DNA of 64,000 nt from Streptantibioticus silvisoli (GCF_027947535.2 NZ_JAAGKO020000030.1:38079-102078), one strand, 5' to 3'; counted from the stretch's first letter, positions 1-18,728 are shown. Notes: a model not told the origin generated them from the sequence alone. A program made the numbers and translations.

Positions 1-756
1 ATCCTCGCCATGCTCGCCGCCGGCGCCGTCCTCGTCGCCGCCTTCGTCCGCTACGAACTGCGCGCGGCCCACCCCATGCTGCCCATGCGGCTGTTCCGCG
101 ACCGCGGCTTCAGCGCGATCAACGCCGCCAGCCTGCTGATGTTCCTCGGCATGTTCGGCTCGGTCTTCCTGCTCAGCCAGTTCCTCCAGGGCGTGCAGGG
201 GTACACGCCGATCCAGGCCGGCCTGCGCATGCTGCCGTGGACCGCCATGCCGATGGTCGTCGCGCCGATCGCCGGCACGCTGTCCGACCGGATCGGCGGC
301 CGGCCCGTCATCGCCATCGGCCTCGCCCTCCAGGCCATCGGCCTCGGCTGGTTCGCGGTCATCATGTCGGTCGACGTCTCCTACGCGGCGCAGGTGCCGG
401 CGCTGGCCGTCAGCGGCATCGGCATGGCCATGTACTTCTCGCCCAGCGCGAACGTCCTCATGGGGACCGTCGCCCCGCACGAACAGGGGATCGCCTCCGG
501 CGCCAACAACGCCGTCCGCGAGATCGGCGGAGCCCTCGGCGTGGCCGTCCTCGCCTCCGTCTTCTCCGCCAACGGCTCCTACGCCTCCGGCCAGTCCTTC
601 GTCAACGGGATCACCCCGGCGCTGTGGACCGGGGCCGTGGCGGTCGCCGTCGGCGCGGTCGCCGCGTTTCTCCTCCCCAGGAGGCCCCGGGCGGCGGACG
701 CGAAGGCGGAGGAGAAGTCCCCGGTCGGCGCGTCCGCTGCGGCCACGGCGTCCTAG
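1..756 (+). CDS. MFS drug-efflux transporter (DHA2/EmrB-QacA type), 3' part
   Basis: This is the C-terminal part of a multidrug major-facilitator transporter; the reading frame is open at the window edge, so the true start lies upstream. The visible 251 residues carry several hydrophobic segments and the second-half motif A loop (GTLSDRIGGRP, about residue 95), which is typical of 14-TM proton-coupled drug exporters in the cytoplasmic membrane. The segment GIASGANNAVREIGGALGVA before the last helices is also characteristic of this family. The end is hydrophilic and Ala-rich. The substrate cannot be told from the sequence. It is followed by a hairpin and murB, so it probably ends its own transcript. 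Confidence 0.85.
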   Translation: MLAMLAAGAVLVAAFVRYELRAAHPMLPMRLFRDRGFSAINAASLLMFLGMFGSVFLLSQFLQGVQGYTPIQAGLRMLPWTAMPMVVAPIAGTLSDRIGGRPVIAIGLALQAIGLGWFAVIMSVDVSYAAQVPALAVSGIGMAMYFSPSANVLMGTVAPHEQGIASGANNAVREIGGALGVAVLASVFSANGSYASGQSFVNGITPALWTGAVAVAVGAVAAFLLPRRPRAADAKAEEKSPVGASAAATAS

Positions 757-801
757 GCCGGCGCGGGGTCCGCGGGACGGCTCCTGCCGGGGGCGGGCGG
801 C

Positions 802-848
802 GGTGCGGTTCCTCCGGGGCGGTCACCGGTGCGGTTCCTCCGGGGCGG
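802..848. repeat. 21-bp direct repeat, two copies
   Basis: The unit GGTGCGGTTCCTCCGGGGCG(G) occurs at 802-822 and again at 828-848, 26 bp apart, in the gap between the MFS gene and murB. A third partial copy (GGTGCGGCGG) follows. The gap holds no other gene. Confidence 0.7.
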
Positions 849-898
849 CCGGCGGTGCGGCGGAGGGGGCGGTGGCCGGTGAGGGCGGAGGTCTTCCA

Positions 899-931
899 CC
901 GGACCGCCTGCCGCCGGATCAGGCGGTCCGG
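899..931. terminator. 12-bp hairpin between the MFS gene and murB
   Basis: CCGGACCGCCTG (899-910) pairs perfectly with CAGGCGGTCCGG (920-931) around a 9-nt loop. There is no T-tract, as is common in high-GC actinobacteria. It probably ends the MFS transcript about 65 bp before the murB start. Confidence 0.5.
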
Positions 932-994
932 CGGGCGGCCGGACCGCCGGCGGGCTCACCGCGGCCGGGATCGGTGTCCGGTTACGCTGGCCCC

Positions 995-2050
<1,056 letters not shown>

Positions 2051-2128
2051 TCCGCTGATCCGATCATCGCCCCAGCTCCCTCAGCCACCGCCGCCCCCAG
2101 CCGCCGCCTCAACCCCGGCCCGCCCCTC

Positions 2129-3142
2129 CTAAGGCTTCAACCACTCGTCGATCCCGGTGAGCAGCCGCTCCCGGACGTCCGGCGGTGCGCAGGAGCCGCG
2201 GACCGACTGGCGGGCCAGGTCCGCCAGCTCCGCGTCGGTGAAGCCGTGCGCGTCGCGGGCGATCTCGTACTGGGCGGCGAGCCGGGAGCCGAAGAGCAGC
2301 GGGTCGTCGGCGCCGAGGGCCATCGGGACGCCGGCCGCGTAGAGCGTGCGCAGCGGCACGTCCTCGGGCTTCTCGTAGACGCCCAGGGCGACGTTGGACG
2401 CCGGGCAGACCTCGCAGGTGATGCCGCGGTCGGCGAGCCGGGCCAGCAGGGCGGGGTCCTCCGCGGCCCGTACGCCGTGGCCCACCCGGCTGGCGTGCAG
2501 GTCGTCCAGGCAGTCGCGGATGCTGTGCGGGCCGGCCAGCTCGCCGCCGTGCGGGGCCGCGATCAGGCCGCCCTCCCGGGCGATGGCGAAGGCCCGGTCG
2601 AAGTCGCGCGCCAGGCCGCGGCGTTCGTCGTTGGACAGGCCGAAGCCGATGACGCCCCGGTCGCGGTGGCGCACCGCCAGCCGGGCCAGCGTGCGGGCCT
2701 CCAGCGGGTGCTTCATGCGGTTGGCGGCCACCAGGACCGCGATGCCGACGCCGGTGTCGCGGGAGGCGGTGTGCACCGCGTCCAGGATGATCTCCAGGGT
2801 CGGGATCAGCCCGCCGAGCCGGGGGGCGTACGAGGTGGGGTCGACCTGGATCTCCAGCCAGCCGGAGCCGTCCTTGACCTCTTCCTCGGCCGCCTCGCGC
2901 ACCAGCCGCTGGATGTCCTCGGGGGTGCGCAGGCACGAGCGGGCGATGTCGTACAGCCGCTGGAAGCGGAACCAGCCGCGTTCGTCGGTGGCCCGCAGTT
3001 TCGGCGGCTCGCCGGAGGTCAGTGCCTCCGGGAGGTGGACGCCGTACCGGTCGGCCAGCTCCAGCAGGGTGGACGACCGCATCGAACCGGTGAAGTGCAG
3101 GTGCAGGTGGGCCTTGGGAAGCAGAGTGACATCGCGCGCCAT
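2129..3142 (-). CDS. add: Adenosine deaminase family protein
   Basis: This is a 337-residue metal-dependent purine deaminase of the amidohydrolase fold, expected to turn adenosine into inosine in the cytoplasm. The N-terminal metal-binding motif is H12-x-H14-x-H16 (HLHLHFTGSM). The catalytic Glu is in APHGGE, followed by the SRVGHGVRA block, and the metal-binding aspartates are in GADDPLLFG near residue 275. Some Streptomyces paralogues act on aminodeoxyfutalosine in menaquinone synthesis, so the exact substrate is inferred. The neighbouring minus-strand aminotransferase ends 101 bp upstream and could be co-transcribed. Confidence 0.85.
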   Translation of the reverse strand: MARDVTLLPKAHLHLHFTGSMRSSTLLELADRYGVHLPEALTSGEPPKLRATDERGWFRFQRLYDIARSCLRTPEDIQRLVREAAEEEVKDGSGWLEIQVDPTSYAPRLGGLIPTLEIILDAVHTASRDTGVGIAVLVAANRMKHPLEARTLARLAVRHRDRGVIGFGLSNDERRGLARDFDRAFAIAREGGLIAAPHGGELAGPHSIRDCLDDLHASRVGHGVRAAEDPALLARLADRGITCEVCPASNVALGVYEKPEDVPLRTLYAAGVPMALGADDPLLFGSRLAAQYEIARDAHGFTDAELADLARQSVRGSCAPPDVRERLLTGIDEWLKP

Positions 3143-3243
3143 TCCCAGATCCTGCTACAGATCGGCCCCCGACCGGTACCCGATCATCCGATCGGTGCGC
3201 GCGGGCGGGGGCCGGCTGCGAACCCCTGAACGGGGTCCGTACG

Positions 3244-4482
<1,239 letters not shown>

Positions 4483-4633
4483 GCGCCTCATCGTCGCAGA
4501 CCTGCCCGGCCGACCGGAAAGCTCCCGGGCCCCGCTACCCGTGCGGGTGAGCCGGAGAAACGCCACCACGCGGGGGCGCCGCCGCCAACTGGCGCTGTGG
4601 TGAGGGACGATGCCGAACTTCCGGCAGTTCACG

Positions 4634-4663
4634 TTCGACGCCCGGCCGATCTACCCGTACACT
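4634..4663 (+). promoter_or_regulatory. Candidate promoter for tRNA-Trp/secE/nusG
   Basis: TTCGAC (4634-4639) and TACACT (4658-4663) are spaced 18 bp apart about 85 bp before the tRNA. The -10 matches the TAnnnT consensus of the main actinobacterial sigma factor; the -35 is weak. Confidence 0.35.
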
Positions 4664-4746
4664 CAACCCTCGTGGTCCTCGGCGAACGCGGATCCGGCCT
4701 GCGCACTCAGTGCGTCGCGACGGATGCGCTACGTTGGGGGACGCAA

Positions 4747-4819
4747 AGGGTCGTAGCTCAATTGGTAGAGCACCGGTCTCCAAAACCGGCGGTTGGGGGT
4801 TCAAGTCCCTCCGGCCCTG
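4747..4819 (+). tRNA. trnW: tRNA-Trp (anticodon CCA)
   Basis: A complete 73-nt cloverleaf can be folded. The acceptor stem AGGGTCG pairs with CGGCCCT (one T-G wobble). There is a D arm (GCTC...GAGC), an anticodon stem CCGGT/ACCGG with loop CTCCAAA giving anticodon CCA at 4780-4782, and a T arm with GGTTCAAGTCC. The discriminator base is G. CCA is not clearly encoded. Placement immediately before secE-nusG is conserved in streptomycetes. Confidence 0.95.
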
Positions 4820-4926
4820 CGAGGCACGTTCGTCCTACGGACGTGAGTACGCGTACGTTGGTAAAAGTATCGCCGTGCAGCCGGGCAGGCACGGCTTGGC
4901 CCCGACCCGGATTCAGGTGAGGACGA

Positions 4927-5232
4927 GTGACGGAAGCCCTGGGCTCCACCGCGACGCCTGAAAGTGGCCGGCCGGAGGACGACACCGACGAATTCCTCGA
5001 CGACAAGTCGAAGAAGAAGCGCGGCGGCAAGCGCGGCAAGAAGGGCCCGTTCGCAAGGATGGGGCTGTTCTACCGGCAGATCGTCGCGGAGCTGCGGAAA
5101 GTCGTCTGGCCGCCCCGCAAGGACTTGATGTCCTACACCACCGTCGTCATCGTCTTCGTCGCCGTCATGATCGGTATCGTGACCTTGATCGACTGGGGTT
5201 TCTCCTCCCTCATCAAGTACGTCTTCGGCTGA
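4927..5232 (+). CDS. secE: Preprotein translocase subunit SecE
   Basis: SecE is the essential small membrane subunit that clamps SecY in the SecYEG channel. The 101-residue product has a charged, Lys-rich N-terminal half (DDKSKKKRGGKRGKKGPF), then the conserved amphipathic helix FYRQIVAELRKVVWPPRKDL and a single transmembrane helix (VVIVFVAVMIGIVTLIDW) at residues 70-90. The start is GTG at 4927 with a GAGG about 7 nt upstream. It begins the secE-nusG-rplK-rplA cluster. Confidence 0.95.
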   Translation: MTEALGSTATPESGRPEDDTDEFLDDKSKKKRGGKRGKKGPFARMGLFYRQIVAELRKVVWPPRKDLMSYTTVVIVFVAVMIGIVTLIDWGFSSLIKYVFG

Positions 5233-5246
5233 GAACCCCGCGAGGA

Positions 5247-5267
5247 GCGCCCTCGGGGGCGCCCTTT
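5247..5267 (+). terminator. Small hairpin between secE and nusG
   Basis: GCGCCC (5247-5252) and GGGCGC (5257-5262) pair around a TCGG tetraloop, followed by CCTTT. It may be a weak terminator or attenuator, or a processing hairpin, since secE and nusG are usually co-transcribed. Confidence 0.4.
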
Positions 5268-5310
5268 CGCATGTTCCATTCTTTGAAAAAGTCAGGAAGA
5301 AGCAGCCATC

Positions 5311-6240
5311 GTGTCCGACCCGAACCTGAACGAAGCCGACCAGCCCGTCGAGCACCACGACGCGGCCGACGAGGCTGAGGCGACGGCCGTCACGGCCGAG
5401 GTCGAGGACACCGACGCTGCCGACGTGGCGGAGACCGCCGACGCCGAGCCCGAGGACGCCGACACCGGGGCGACCGACGAGGACGCCTCCGACGAGGCTG
5501 CCGACGAGGACGAGGCGGAGTCCGACGAGGACGACGACGCCGAGGCGTCCGAGGACACCGACGCCGAGGACGCTTCCGACGAGGAAGACGCTTCCGACGA
5601 GGACGGCGACGAAGAGCCGGCCGAGGAAGAGCCCGTCGTCGACCCGGTCGCCGCGTTCCGTGAGGAACTGCGCACCCTGCCCGGTGAGTGGTACGTCATC
5701 CACACCTACGCCGGCTATGAGAACCGCGTGAAGGCCAACCTGGAGCAGCGCGCGGTCTCCCTGAACGTCGAGGACTACATCTACCAGGCCGAGGTGCCGC
5801 AGGAAGAGGTCGTCCAGATCAAGAACGGCGACCGCCGCACCGTCCGCCAGAACAAGCTGCCCGGCTACGTGCTGGTGCGCATGGACCTGACGAACGAGTC
5901 CTGGGGCGTCGTCCGCAACACCCCCGGCGTCACCGGCTTCGTCGGCAACGCGTACGACCCGTACCCGCTGACCCTGGACGAGATCGTCAAGATGCTCGCC
6001 CCGGAGGTCGAGGAGCAGGCCGCGGCGGCCGGTGGCGGCGCGCAGAAGAAGAAGGTCGAGGTCCAGGTCCTGGACTTCGAGGTCGGCGACTCCGTCACCG
6101 TCACCGACGGCCCGTTCGCGACCCTCCAGGCGACGATCAACGAGATCAACGCCGACTCCAAGAAGGTCAAGGGCCTGGTCGAGATCTTCGGCCGGGAGAC
6201 CCCGGTCGAGCTGTCCTTCGACCAGATCCAGAAGAACTAG
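5311..6240 (+). CDS. nusG: Transcription termination/antitermination factor NusG
   Basis: NusG binds the beta' clamp helices of RNA polymerase and links it to Rho or the ribosome. The NGN domain begins near residue 126 ([16 protein letters not shown]) and the KOW domain covers about residues 255-309 ([17 protein letters not shown] through [12 protein letters not shown]). The first 110 residues are an extreme Asp/Glu-rich extension; acidic N-termini are known in actinobacterial NusG, and at 309 residues this is at the long end. The start is GTG at 5311 with GGAAGAAG upstream. Confidence 0.95.
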   Translation: MSDPNLNEADQPVEHHDAADEAEATAVTAEVEDTDAADVAETADAEPEDADTGATDEDASDEAADEDEAESDEDDDAEASEDTDAEDASDEEDASDEDGDEEPAEEEPVVDPVAAFREELRTLPGEWYVIHTYAGYENRVKANLEQRAVSLNVEDYIYQAEVPQEEVVQIKNGDRRTVRQNKLPGYVLVRMDLTNESWGVVRNTPGVTGFVGNAYDPYPLTLDEIVKMLAPEVEEQAAAAGGGAQKKKVEVQVLDFEVGDSVTVTDGPFATLQATINEINADSKKVKGLVEIFGRETPVELSFDQIQKN

Positions 6241-6318
6241 CCGTCGCGCGGCCCCGGCCGTGCCCCCTCGCTTCCGTCCAGGTCAGGCCACGCTTCCAGG
6301 TGGTCTGACCTGCTCGGT

Positions 6319-6348
6319 TTCAAGCCGCGCCGAGATACCCGTTATCGT
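6319..6348 (+). promoter_or_regulatory. Candidate promoter for rplK-rplA
   Basis: TTCAAG (6319-6324) and TATCGT (6343-6348) are 18 bp apart in the 166-bp nusG-rplK gap. The -10 fits TAnnnT; the -35 is a weak match. Confidence 0.3.
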
Positions 6349-6406
6349 GGTGCGGCATGCCTGCCCGCAGGCATGAATCACTCTCGATTAGGACCCGGAG
6401 AGAGCA

Positions 6407-6841
6407 ATGCCTCCCAAGAAGAAGAAGATCACGGGGCTGATCAAGCTCCAGATCAACGCCGGCGTCGCCAACCCGGCCCCGCCGGTCGGCCCCGCGCTGG
6501 GCCAGCACGGCGTCAACATCATGGAGTTCTGCAAGGCCTACAACGCCGCGACCGAGTCGCAGCGTGGCATGGTCGTGCCGGTGGAGATCACGGTCTACGA
6601 GGACCGTTCCTTCACCTTCATCACCAAGACCCCGCCGGCCGCGCGCCTGATCCTCAAGGCCGCCGGTGTGGACAAGGGCTCCGGCGAGCCGCACGTCAAG
6701 AAGGTCGCCAAGATCACCCGCGACCAGGTCCGCGACATCGCCACCACCAAGATGCCCGACCTGAACGCGAACGACCTGGACGCCGCGGAGAAGATCATCG
6801 CGGGTACCGCTCGTTCCATGGGCATCACCATCGAGGGCTGA
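6407..6841 (+). CDS. rplK: 50S ribosomal protein L11
   Basis: L11 (144 residues) forms the GTPase-associated centre on 23S rRNA helices 43/44 with L10 and is the thiostrepton target. The N-terminal domain has the proline-containing motif [20 protein letters not shown] near residues 22-41, and the C-terminal rRNA-binding domain ends [21 protein letters not shown]. The start ATG has GGAGAG upstream. Length and start match the family. Confidence 0.97.
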   Translation: MPPKKKKITGLIKLQINAGVANPAPPVGPALGQHGVNIMEFCKAYNAATESQRGMVVPVEITVYEDRSFTFITKTPPAARLILKAAGVDKGSGEPHVKKVAKITRDQVRDIATTKMPDLNANDLDAAEKIIAGTARSMGITIEG

Positions 6842-7050
6842 CACCCGAACCCACGCAGTGGCCGGCCGAGCGAAGCGAGGTCGTCCGCGGAGCGGGCGAG
6901 CAGGAAGCCCGAGCGATGTGGGCTGGGGCTGACATCCCGCGCCCGAGTGGCGAGGGACCTCGGTGACGTCCCCGTCGCCCGTTGTTCATCCGTGGGAGGG
7001 TCGTGCGCGGCCCGGCACCACGAACTCCATTCCGTATTCCAGGAGACGCA

Positions 7051-7773
7051 GTGAAGCGCAGCAAGAACCTCCGCGCCGCGGAGGCCAAGATCGACCGCGA
7101 GCGGCTGTACGGCCCGCTTGAGGCGGTTCGTCTCGCCAAGGACACCTCGTCCACCAAGTTCGACTCGACCGTCGAGATCGCCATGCGCCTGGGTGTCGAC
7201 CCGCGCAAGGCCGACCAGATGGTCCGTGGCACCGTCATCCTTCCGCACGGCACCGGCAAGACCGCCCGGGTCCTGGTCTTCGCGACCGGTGACCGTGCTG
7301 CGGCGGCGGAAGCCGCGGGCGCCGACATCGTCGGCTCCGACGAACTGATCGACGAGGTCGCGAAGGGGCGTCTGGACTTCGACGCCGTCGTCGCCACCCC
7401 GGACCTCATGGGCAAGGTCGGCCGCCTGGGCCGCGTGCTCGGCCCCCGTGGCCTGATGCCGAACCCGAAGACCGGCACCGTGACCCCGGACGTGGCCAAG
7501 GCCGTGAACGAGATCAAGGGCGGCAAGATCGAGTTCCGCGTCGACAAGCACTCCAACCTGCACTTCATCATCGGCAAGTCGTCGTTCGGTGAGCAGCAGC
7601 TGGTGGAGAACTACGCCGCGGCGCTCGACGAGGTTCTGCGCCTCAAGCCGTCGGCCGCCAAGGGCCGTTACATCAAGAAGGCCGCCATCAGCACCACGAT
7701 GGGCCCCGGCATCCCGCTCGACCCGAACCGCACCCGCAACCTCATGGTCGAGGAAGACCCGGCCGCGGTCTGA
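7051..7773 (+). CDS. rplA: 50S ribosomal protein L1
   Basis: L1 (240 residues) builds the mobile L1 stalk that handles E-site tRNA and in many bacteria represses its own operon. The GTG at 7051 is preceded by AGGAGA and gives [20 protein letters not shown], the usual N-terminus; the frame runs open upstream to 6982 but that part is not L1-like. Signature blocks are [19 protein letters not shown] near residue 130 and the Thr-Thr-Met-Gly-Pro end. It is followed by a strong terminator. Confidence 0.97.
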   Translation: MKRSKNLRAAEAKIDRERLYGPLEAVRLAKDTSSTKFDSTVEIAMRLGVDPRKADQMVRGTVILPHGTGKTARVLVFATGDRAAAAEAAGADIVGSDELIDEVAKGRLDFDAVVATPDLMGKVGRLGRVLGPRGLMPNPKTGTVTPDVAKAVNEIKGGKIEFRVDKHSNLHFIIGKSSFGEQQLVENYAAALDEVLRLKPSAAKGRYIKKAAISTTMGPGIPLDPNRTRNLMVEEDPAAV

Positions 7774-7809
7774 GCTGTTCCGACAGCTTGAATGATCTGT
7801 ACAGGCTGT

Positions 7810-7847
7810 GCGAAGGGGCCCGGAGTGTCACTCCGGGCCCCTTTCGC
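7810..7847 (+). terminator. Terminator after rplA
   Basis: A GC-rich stem of about 16 bp (GCGAAGGGGCCCGGAG against CTCCGGGCCCCTTTCGC, one bulged T) sits 37 bp after the rplA stop. It separates the rplKA unit from the lipoprotein gene. Confidence 0.75.
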
Positions 7848-7893
7848 ATGCGCTAGCGTGCTTCGCGTCGGTTTTTCTAGGGGGAGGCACTCC

Positions 7894-8787
7894 ATGAAGC
7901 ACGCAGGATTTCGCACGGCCGCCGCGGGGGTCGCGGCCGTCGCCGCACTGGGCACGCTGTCGGCCTGTGGCGGCCACAGCACCAAGGCGTCCGCCAACGG
8001 CTCCTCCAGCAGCGGCAGCACCACGGCCGCCAGCCCGCTGGCGGCGCTGCGCGCGGCCGTCACCAACACCAACCAGCAGCAGTCCGCCAAGGTCGACGGC
8101 ACCACCAAGACCAACCAGATGAGCGTCACGATGAAGGGCACGCTGGACTGGTCCCAGGGCATGAGCGGCAACATGACGCTCAAGATGAGCGGCGCCCAGG
8201 CGTCCTCGGCCACCGCCCAGCTCGGCACCGACGGCGCCATGCAGGCGCGCTACACCCCGGACGCCATGTTCGTGGACATGGGCCCGACGATGGCCAAGTC
8301 CGACGGCGGCAAGCCCTGGATGAAGTACTCCTACGACGCGCTGGCCAAGCAGCTGGGCGCCTCCGGCGACGCGATGAAGGAGGAGTTCCAGAACAACAAC
8401 CCGACCCGCTCGGTGCAGATGCTGATCGCCTCCGGTGACGTGAAGTCGCTGGGCTCCGCGACCGTCAACGGGGTGGCGACCACGCACTACGCGGGCGTGG
8501 TGGACGTCGACAAGCTGCTCGGCGCGCAGCCCGGCCTGGACGCCGCGACCGTCAAGCAGCTCCAGGGCCAGCTGAAGTCGCAGGGCATCAAGAACGACCA
8601 CATCGACGTCTGGGTCGACGGCCACGGGCTGCTGGTGGAGAAGGTCGAGAAGTGCGCCATGAGCAGCGGCACGATGAACTCCACCGCCTTCTACACCGAC
8701 TACGGCGTCAAGGTCACCGTCACCCCGCCGCCGGCCTCGCAGACGATGGACGTCTCCAAGATGCTGGCGCAGCAGGGCAAGTCCTGA
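7894..8787 (+). CDS. Secreted lipoprotein, LolA/LppX-like fold probable
   Basis: The 297-residue product starts with a signal peptide and lipobox (LGTLSAC, Cys near residue 26), then a Ser/Thr/Gly-rich linker. The rest alternates polar and hydrophobic residues in a way seen in LppX/LprG-like actinobacterial lipoproteins. That fold assignment is an inference; no catalytic motif is visible. The start ATG has a strong GGGGAGG 8 nt upstream. A lipoprotein gene between rplA and rplJ is a usual feature of this locus in streptomycetes and has no known ribosomal role. Confidence 0.8.
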   Translation: MKHAGFRTAAAGVAAVAALGTLSACGGHSTKASANGSSSSGSTTAASPLAALRAAVTNTNQQQSAKVDGTTKTNQMSVTMKGTLDWSQGMSGNMTLKMSGAQASSATAQLGTDGAMQARYTPDAMFVDMGPTMAKSDGGKPWMKYSYDALAKQLGASGDAMKEEFQNNNPTRSVQMLIASGDVKSLGSATVNGVATTHYAGVVDVDKLLGAQPGLDAATVKQLQGQLKSQGIKNDHIDVWVDGHGLLVEKVEKCAMSSGTMNSTAFYTDYGVKVTVTPPPASQTMDVSKMLAQQGKS

Positions 8788-8904
8788 CGCGGTCCGCCCG
8801 ACCCGCCGCCCGACCCGCCGTCCGGCCCGCCCGACCCGCTGGTCCGCCGGCTGGCTGACCCGGGCCGTCCGGTGCCGGGACATCGCGCCGGTTCCGGGGC
8901 GGAT

Positions 8905-8934
8905 TTGCTCCGGCGCGGGCCGTTCACGTATGGT
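8905..8934 (+). promoter_or_regulatory. Candidate rplJL promoter
   Basis: TTGCTC (8905-8910) and TATGGT (8929-8934) are 18 bp apart, just before the L10-type leader region. The start site would lie around 8940, giving a leader of about 235 nt. Confidence 0.45.
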
Positions 8935-8939
8935 CCTCG

Positions 8940-9174
8940 TGAAGCCAAAGACCGCTGGTCGCTGTCCTTCCCCAAGGTTTCAGGGGGTTGGGTGGCCGAA
9001 GGAATCCGCTGGGTGCGGACGGCCTGCGCAGGTGTTCATGAGGATGTACTCCCGGATGCGGTTCGTCCGGTCGAGATCACGCCCCGTGCGCCTGCGCCGG
9101 GGCGTTCCGTTTGTCCCGGGGCCTCCTCCTTCAGTCCGCGCGGTCCGCAACCACCCGGAAGGAGGCCGAGGCTC
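8940..9174 (+). promoter_or_regulatory. L10 (rplJ) mRNA leader with attenuator hairpin
   Basis: The 387-bp gap before rplJ carries no convincing gene; its 3' part is a structured leader. A hairpin CGCCCCG (9080-9086) / CGGGGCG (9098-9104) is followed by TTCCGTTT and looks like an intrinsic terminator inside the leader. Upstream segments (TTTCAGGGGGTTGGGTGGCC and others) could give the kink-turn fold bound by the L10-L12 complex in other bacteria. Autoregulation by L10 is inferred from position and family knowledge. Confidence 0.55.
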
Positions 9175-9738
9175 ATGGCGAGGCCCGACAAGGCTGCCGC
9201 GGTTGCCGAGCTGACGGACAAGTTCCGCAGTTCGAACGCCGCTGTGCTGACCGAGTACACCGGTCTCACCGTGGCGCAGCTGAAGCAGCTGCGCCGTTCG
9301 CTCGGTGAGAACGCTCATTACAGCGTCGCGAAGAACACGCTGTCCAAGATCGCGGCCAACGAGGCCGGGATCACCCAGCTCGACGACCTGTTCGCGGGTT
9401 CGACGGCGATCGCCTTCGTCACCGGTGACCCGGTGACCTCGGCGAAGGGTCTGCGCGACTTCGCGAAGGAATTCCCCGCCCTGGTCATCAAGGGCGGCGT
9501 CATGGACGGCAAGACGCTGTCCGCCGACGAGATCAAGAAGCTTGCGGACCTCGAGTCCCGCGAGGTGCTGCTCGCCAAGCTGGCCGGCGGCATGAAGGCG
9601 TCCATGGCCAAGGCCGCGGCGACCTTCCAGGCCCCGCTGTCGAAGTTCGTCCGTACCGCGGACGCGCTGCGCAGCAAGGTCGAGCAGGGCGGTGCCGACA
9701 ACACGGCTCCCGCCACCGAGGACGCCGCGGCCGAATAA
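9175..9738 (+). CDS. rplJ: 50S ribosomal protein L10
   Basis: L10 (187 residues) anchors the L7/L12 dimers to the ribosome stalk. It begins [17 protein letters not shown] and has the conserved [19 protein letters not shown] block near residue 22, then [10 protein letters not shown]. The C-terminal helix that carries L12 dimers ends in an acidic Ala-rich tail ([12 protein letters not shown]). The ATG at 9175 follows GGAGG with 9 nt spacing. An open extension to 8872 crosses the leader and is not coding. Confidence 0.96.
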   Translation: MARPDKAAAVAELTDKFRSSNAAVLTEYTGLTVAQLKQLRRSLGENAHYSVAKNTLSKIAANEAGITQLDDLFAGSTAIAFVTGDPVTSAKGLRDFAKEFPALVIKGGVMDGKTLSADEIKKLADLESREVLLAKLAGGMKASMAKAAATFQAPLSKFVRTADALRSKVEQGGADNTAPATEDAAAE

Positions 9739-9825
9739 GGCCCGCAGCCCACCCTCGGAACGGGCCGAGTATGCCCGCCGAAATACACCCCCGGCACCAG
9801 CCGAATTAGTGGAAGGACCGCCATC

Positions 9826-10203
9826 ATGGCGAAGCTCAGCCAGGACGAGCTGCTCGAGGTCTTCGGTGAGATGACCCTGATCGAGCTCTCCGAGTTCGTG
9901 AAGGCCTTCGAGGACAAGTTCGACGTCGAGGCCGCCGCCCCGGTCGCCGCTGCCGCCGCTGCCCCGGCCGCCGCCGAGGCCGTCGAGGAGCAGGACGAGT
10001 TCGACGTCATCCTCACCGGCGCCGGCGAGAAGAAGATCCAGGTCATCAAGGTCGTGCGTGAGCTGACCTCGCTCGGCCTGAAGGAAGCCAAGGACCTGGT
10101 CGACGGCACCCCCAAGCCGGTCCTGGAGAAGGTCAAGAAGGAAGACGCGCAGAAGGCTGCCGACTCCCTCAAGGCCGCTGGCGCCTCCGTCGAGGTCAAG
10201 TGA
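9826..10203 (+). CDS. rplL: 50S ribosomal protein L7/L12
   Basis: L7/L12 (125 residues) is the multi-copy stalk protein that recruits translation GTPases. The N-terminal dimerisation helix ([20 protein letters not shown]) is followed by an Ala/Pro hinge at about residues 45-58, then the globular domain with [20 protein letters not shown] and the ending [19 protein letters not shown] lies upstream of the ATG. It forms one unit with rplJ. Confidence 0.97.
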   Translation: MAKLSQDELLEVFGEMTLIELSEFVKAFEDKFDVEAAAPVAAAAAAPAAAEAVEEQDEFDVILTGAGEKKIQVIKVVRELTSLGLKEAKDLVDGTPKPVLEKVKKEDAQKAADSLKAAGASVEVK

Positions 10204-10252
10204 CCCTGTCACGGCTCTGATGCCGTGACCAGCCCCTTCGTGGGCTGATCAG

Positions 10253-10290
10253 CCGCAGGGCGGCCACCCGTACGGGTGGCCGCCCTGCGG
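10253..10290 (+). terminator. Perfect 18-bp hairpin after rplL
   Basis: CCGCAGGGCGGCCACCCG (10253-10270) is the exact reverse complement of 10273-10290 with a two-base centre. It is a very stable hairpin 50 bp after rplL and before the rpoB promoter, so it is a terminator or partial attenuator that separates stalk-protein from polymerase expression. Confidence 0.75.
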
Positions 10291-10608
10291 TGTTCCGGTG
10301 GTCGTCGAGCCGGTTGGCCGCCGTTGTCGGCGGACCCGGGTATGGTGATCAACGGTGGTCGTCGCGACCCCTCTCGAACACGGATCTGACGAACTCTCCG
10401 AGGATCTCCGAGGGGCGGGGGCCTTGACGAACCGCACGCAGCGCGCAATTCTCAGGACGCGTCGTAAGCCGTTCGCATCGCGAGGCATGGATCGACCGTG
10501 ATCCGGGAATGACTGACGACGGAAGCGCAGGACCGTGATGTGGACCCGGGTCGGACCGGCTCCACCAGATGACGAGGGGGAGATGATTCGGTCTCCGAAT
10601 CACTGCTC

Positions 10609-10637
10609 TGGACATCAGTGTGCCGAATGGCTACACT
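10609..10637 (+). promoter_or_regulatory. rpoBC promoter
   Basis: TGGACA (10609-10614) and TACACT (10632-10637) are separated by exactly 17 bp, a good vegetative-sigma promoter. It lies in the 600-bp rplL-rpoB gap and would give a leader of about 160 nt. The transcribed stretch TTTGCGCTGCCTGTTAGC just downstream resembles the conserved rpoB leader of actinobacteria as I remember it. Nothing else coding is seen in the gap. Confidence 0.65.
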
Positions 10638-10801
10638 GACCCTTTGCGCTGCCTGTTAGCTGTCGCCTGGCCCGTCACCAGGGACCAGCATTCGTCTGAG
10701 CACCTCAAATACGGTGTCGTCCTCCATCGGGACGCCGTCGTACGGGCTCAGGGGGGACCGGTACGCGCGTAGTGAGTCCGAGCCCTCGGAAGGACCCCCT
10801 C

Positions 10802-14287
<3,486 letters not shown>

Positions 14288-14409
14288 CGGGTTGCCGCCC
14301 GGCCTCCCCGGAGGCCGGGCGGCGATCCCGGACCCGTTCAGACCATGATTGAGACACACCCCCGGTCGTCGTACTGGCCGGGTAACCACGAAGGTGGGAT
14401 TGACGAACA

Positions 14410-18309
<3,900 letters not shown>

Positions 18310-18345
18310 GTCGTCCCCCGCGCGTGAGCGCGTAGCACGCTGACA

Positions 18346-18377
18346 GGGCGGTCACCCCTCACGGGGTGGCCGCCCTT
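18346..18377 (+). terminator. Terminator after rpoC
   Basis: GGGCGGTCACCCC (18346-18358) pairs with GGGGTGGCCGCCC (18363-18375), 13 bp with one T-G pair, loop TCAC, then TT. The rest of the 419-bp gap to the next gene holds only an imperfect duplication of GGGGCGGTGC-type sequence around 18412-18482. Confidence 0.8.
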
Positions 18378-18728
18378 CGGCGTGTCGCGGAGGGGGTGGG
18401 GGTGTTGTGCGGGGGCGGTGCTTCTTGGGGTGGCGTGGTGGGGTTTGTGGTGGCGGGGGCGGTGCCTCTCGGGGTGCTGTGGTGGCCTGCGCGGTACGGG
18501 AGACGCGTGTCGGGGGGTGCCCCTCGGCGTACCGCGGCGGTCCTCGCCGTACGGGAAGTGTGCGAATCGGTGTGCGGGTCGCCTCAGGGGTGGCTCGTCC
18601 GCGCGGGCGAGCGGCGGATCCCCCCTGCGAGCGATGCCCGGGCGTCACCATCGGTGACAGGCTGAACGCGGAAACGGCACAACGATCCGGTCGGTCCCGC
18701 AGGCCGTCCGGCCAGGGGGAGACGTCTC

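Noticed and set aside
803..994. A 64-residue N-terminal extension of MurB
   Set aside because: It is made of the 21-bp direct repeats and the hairpin; the GTG at 995 gives the normal MurB N-terminus.
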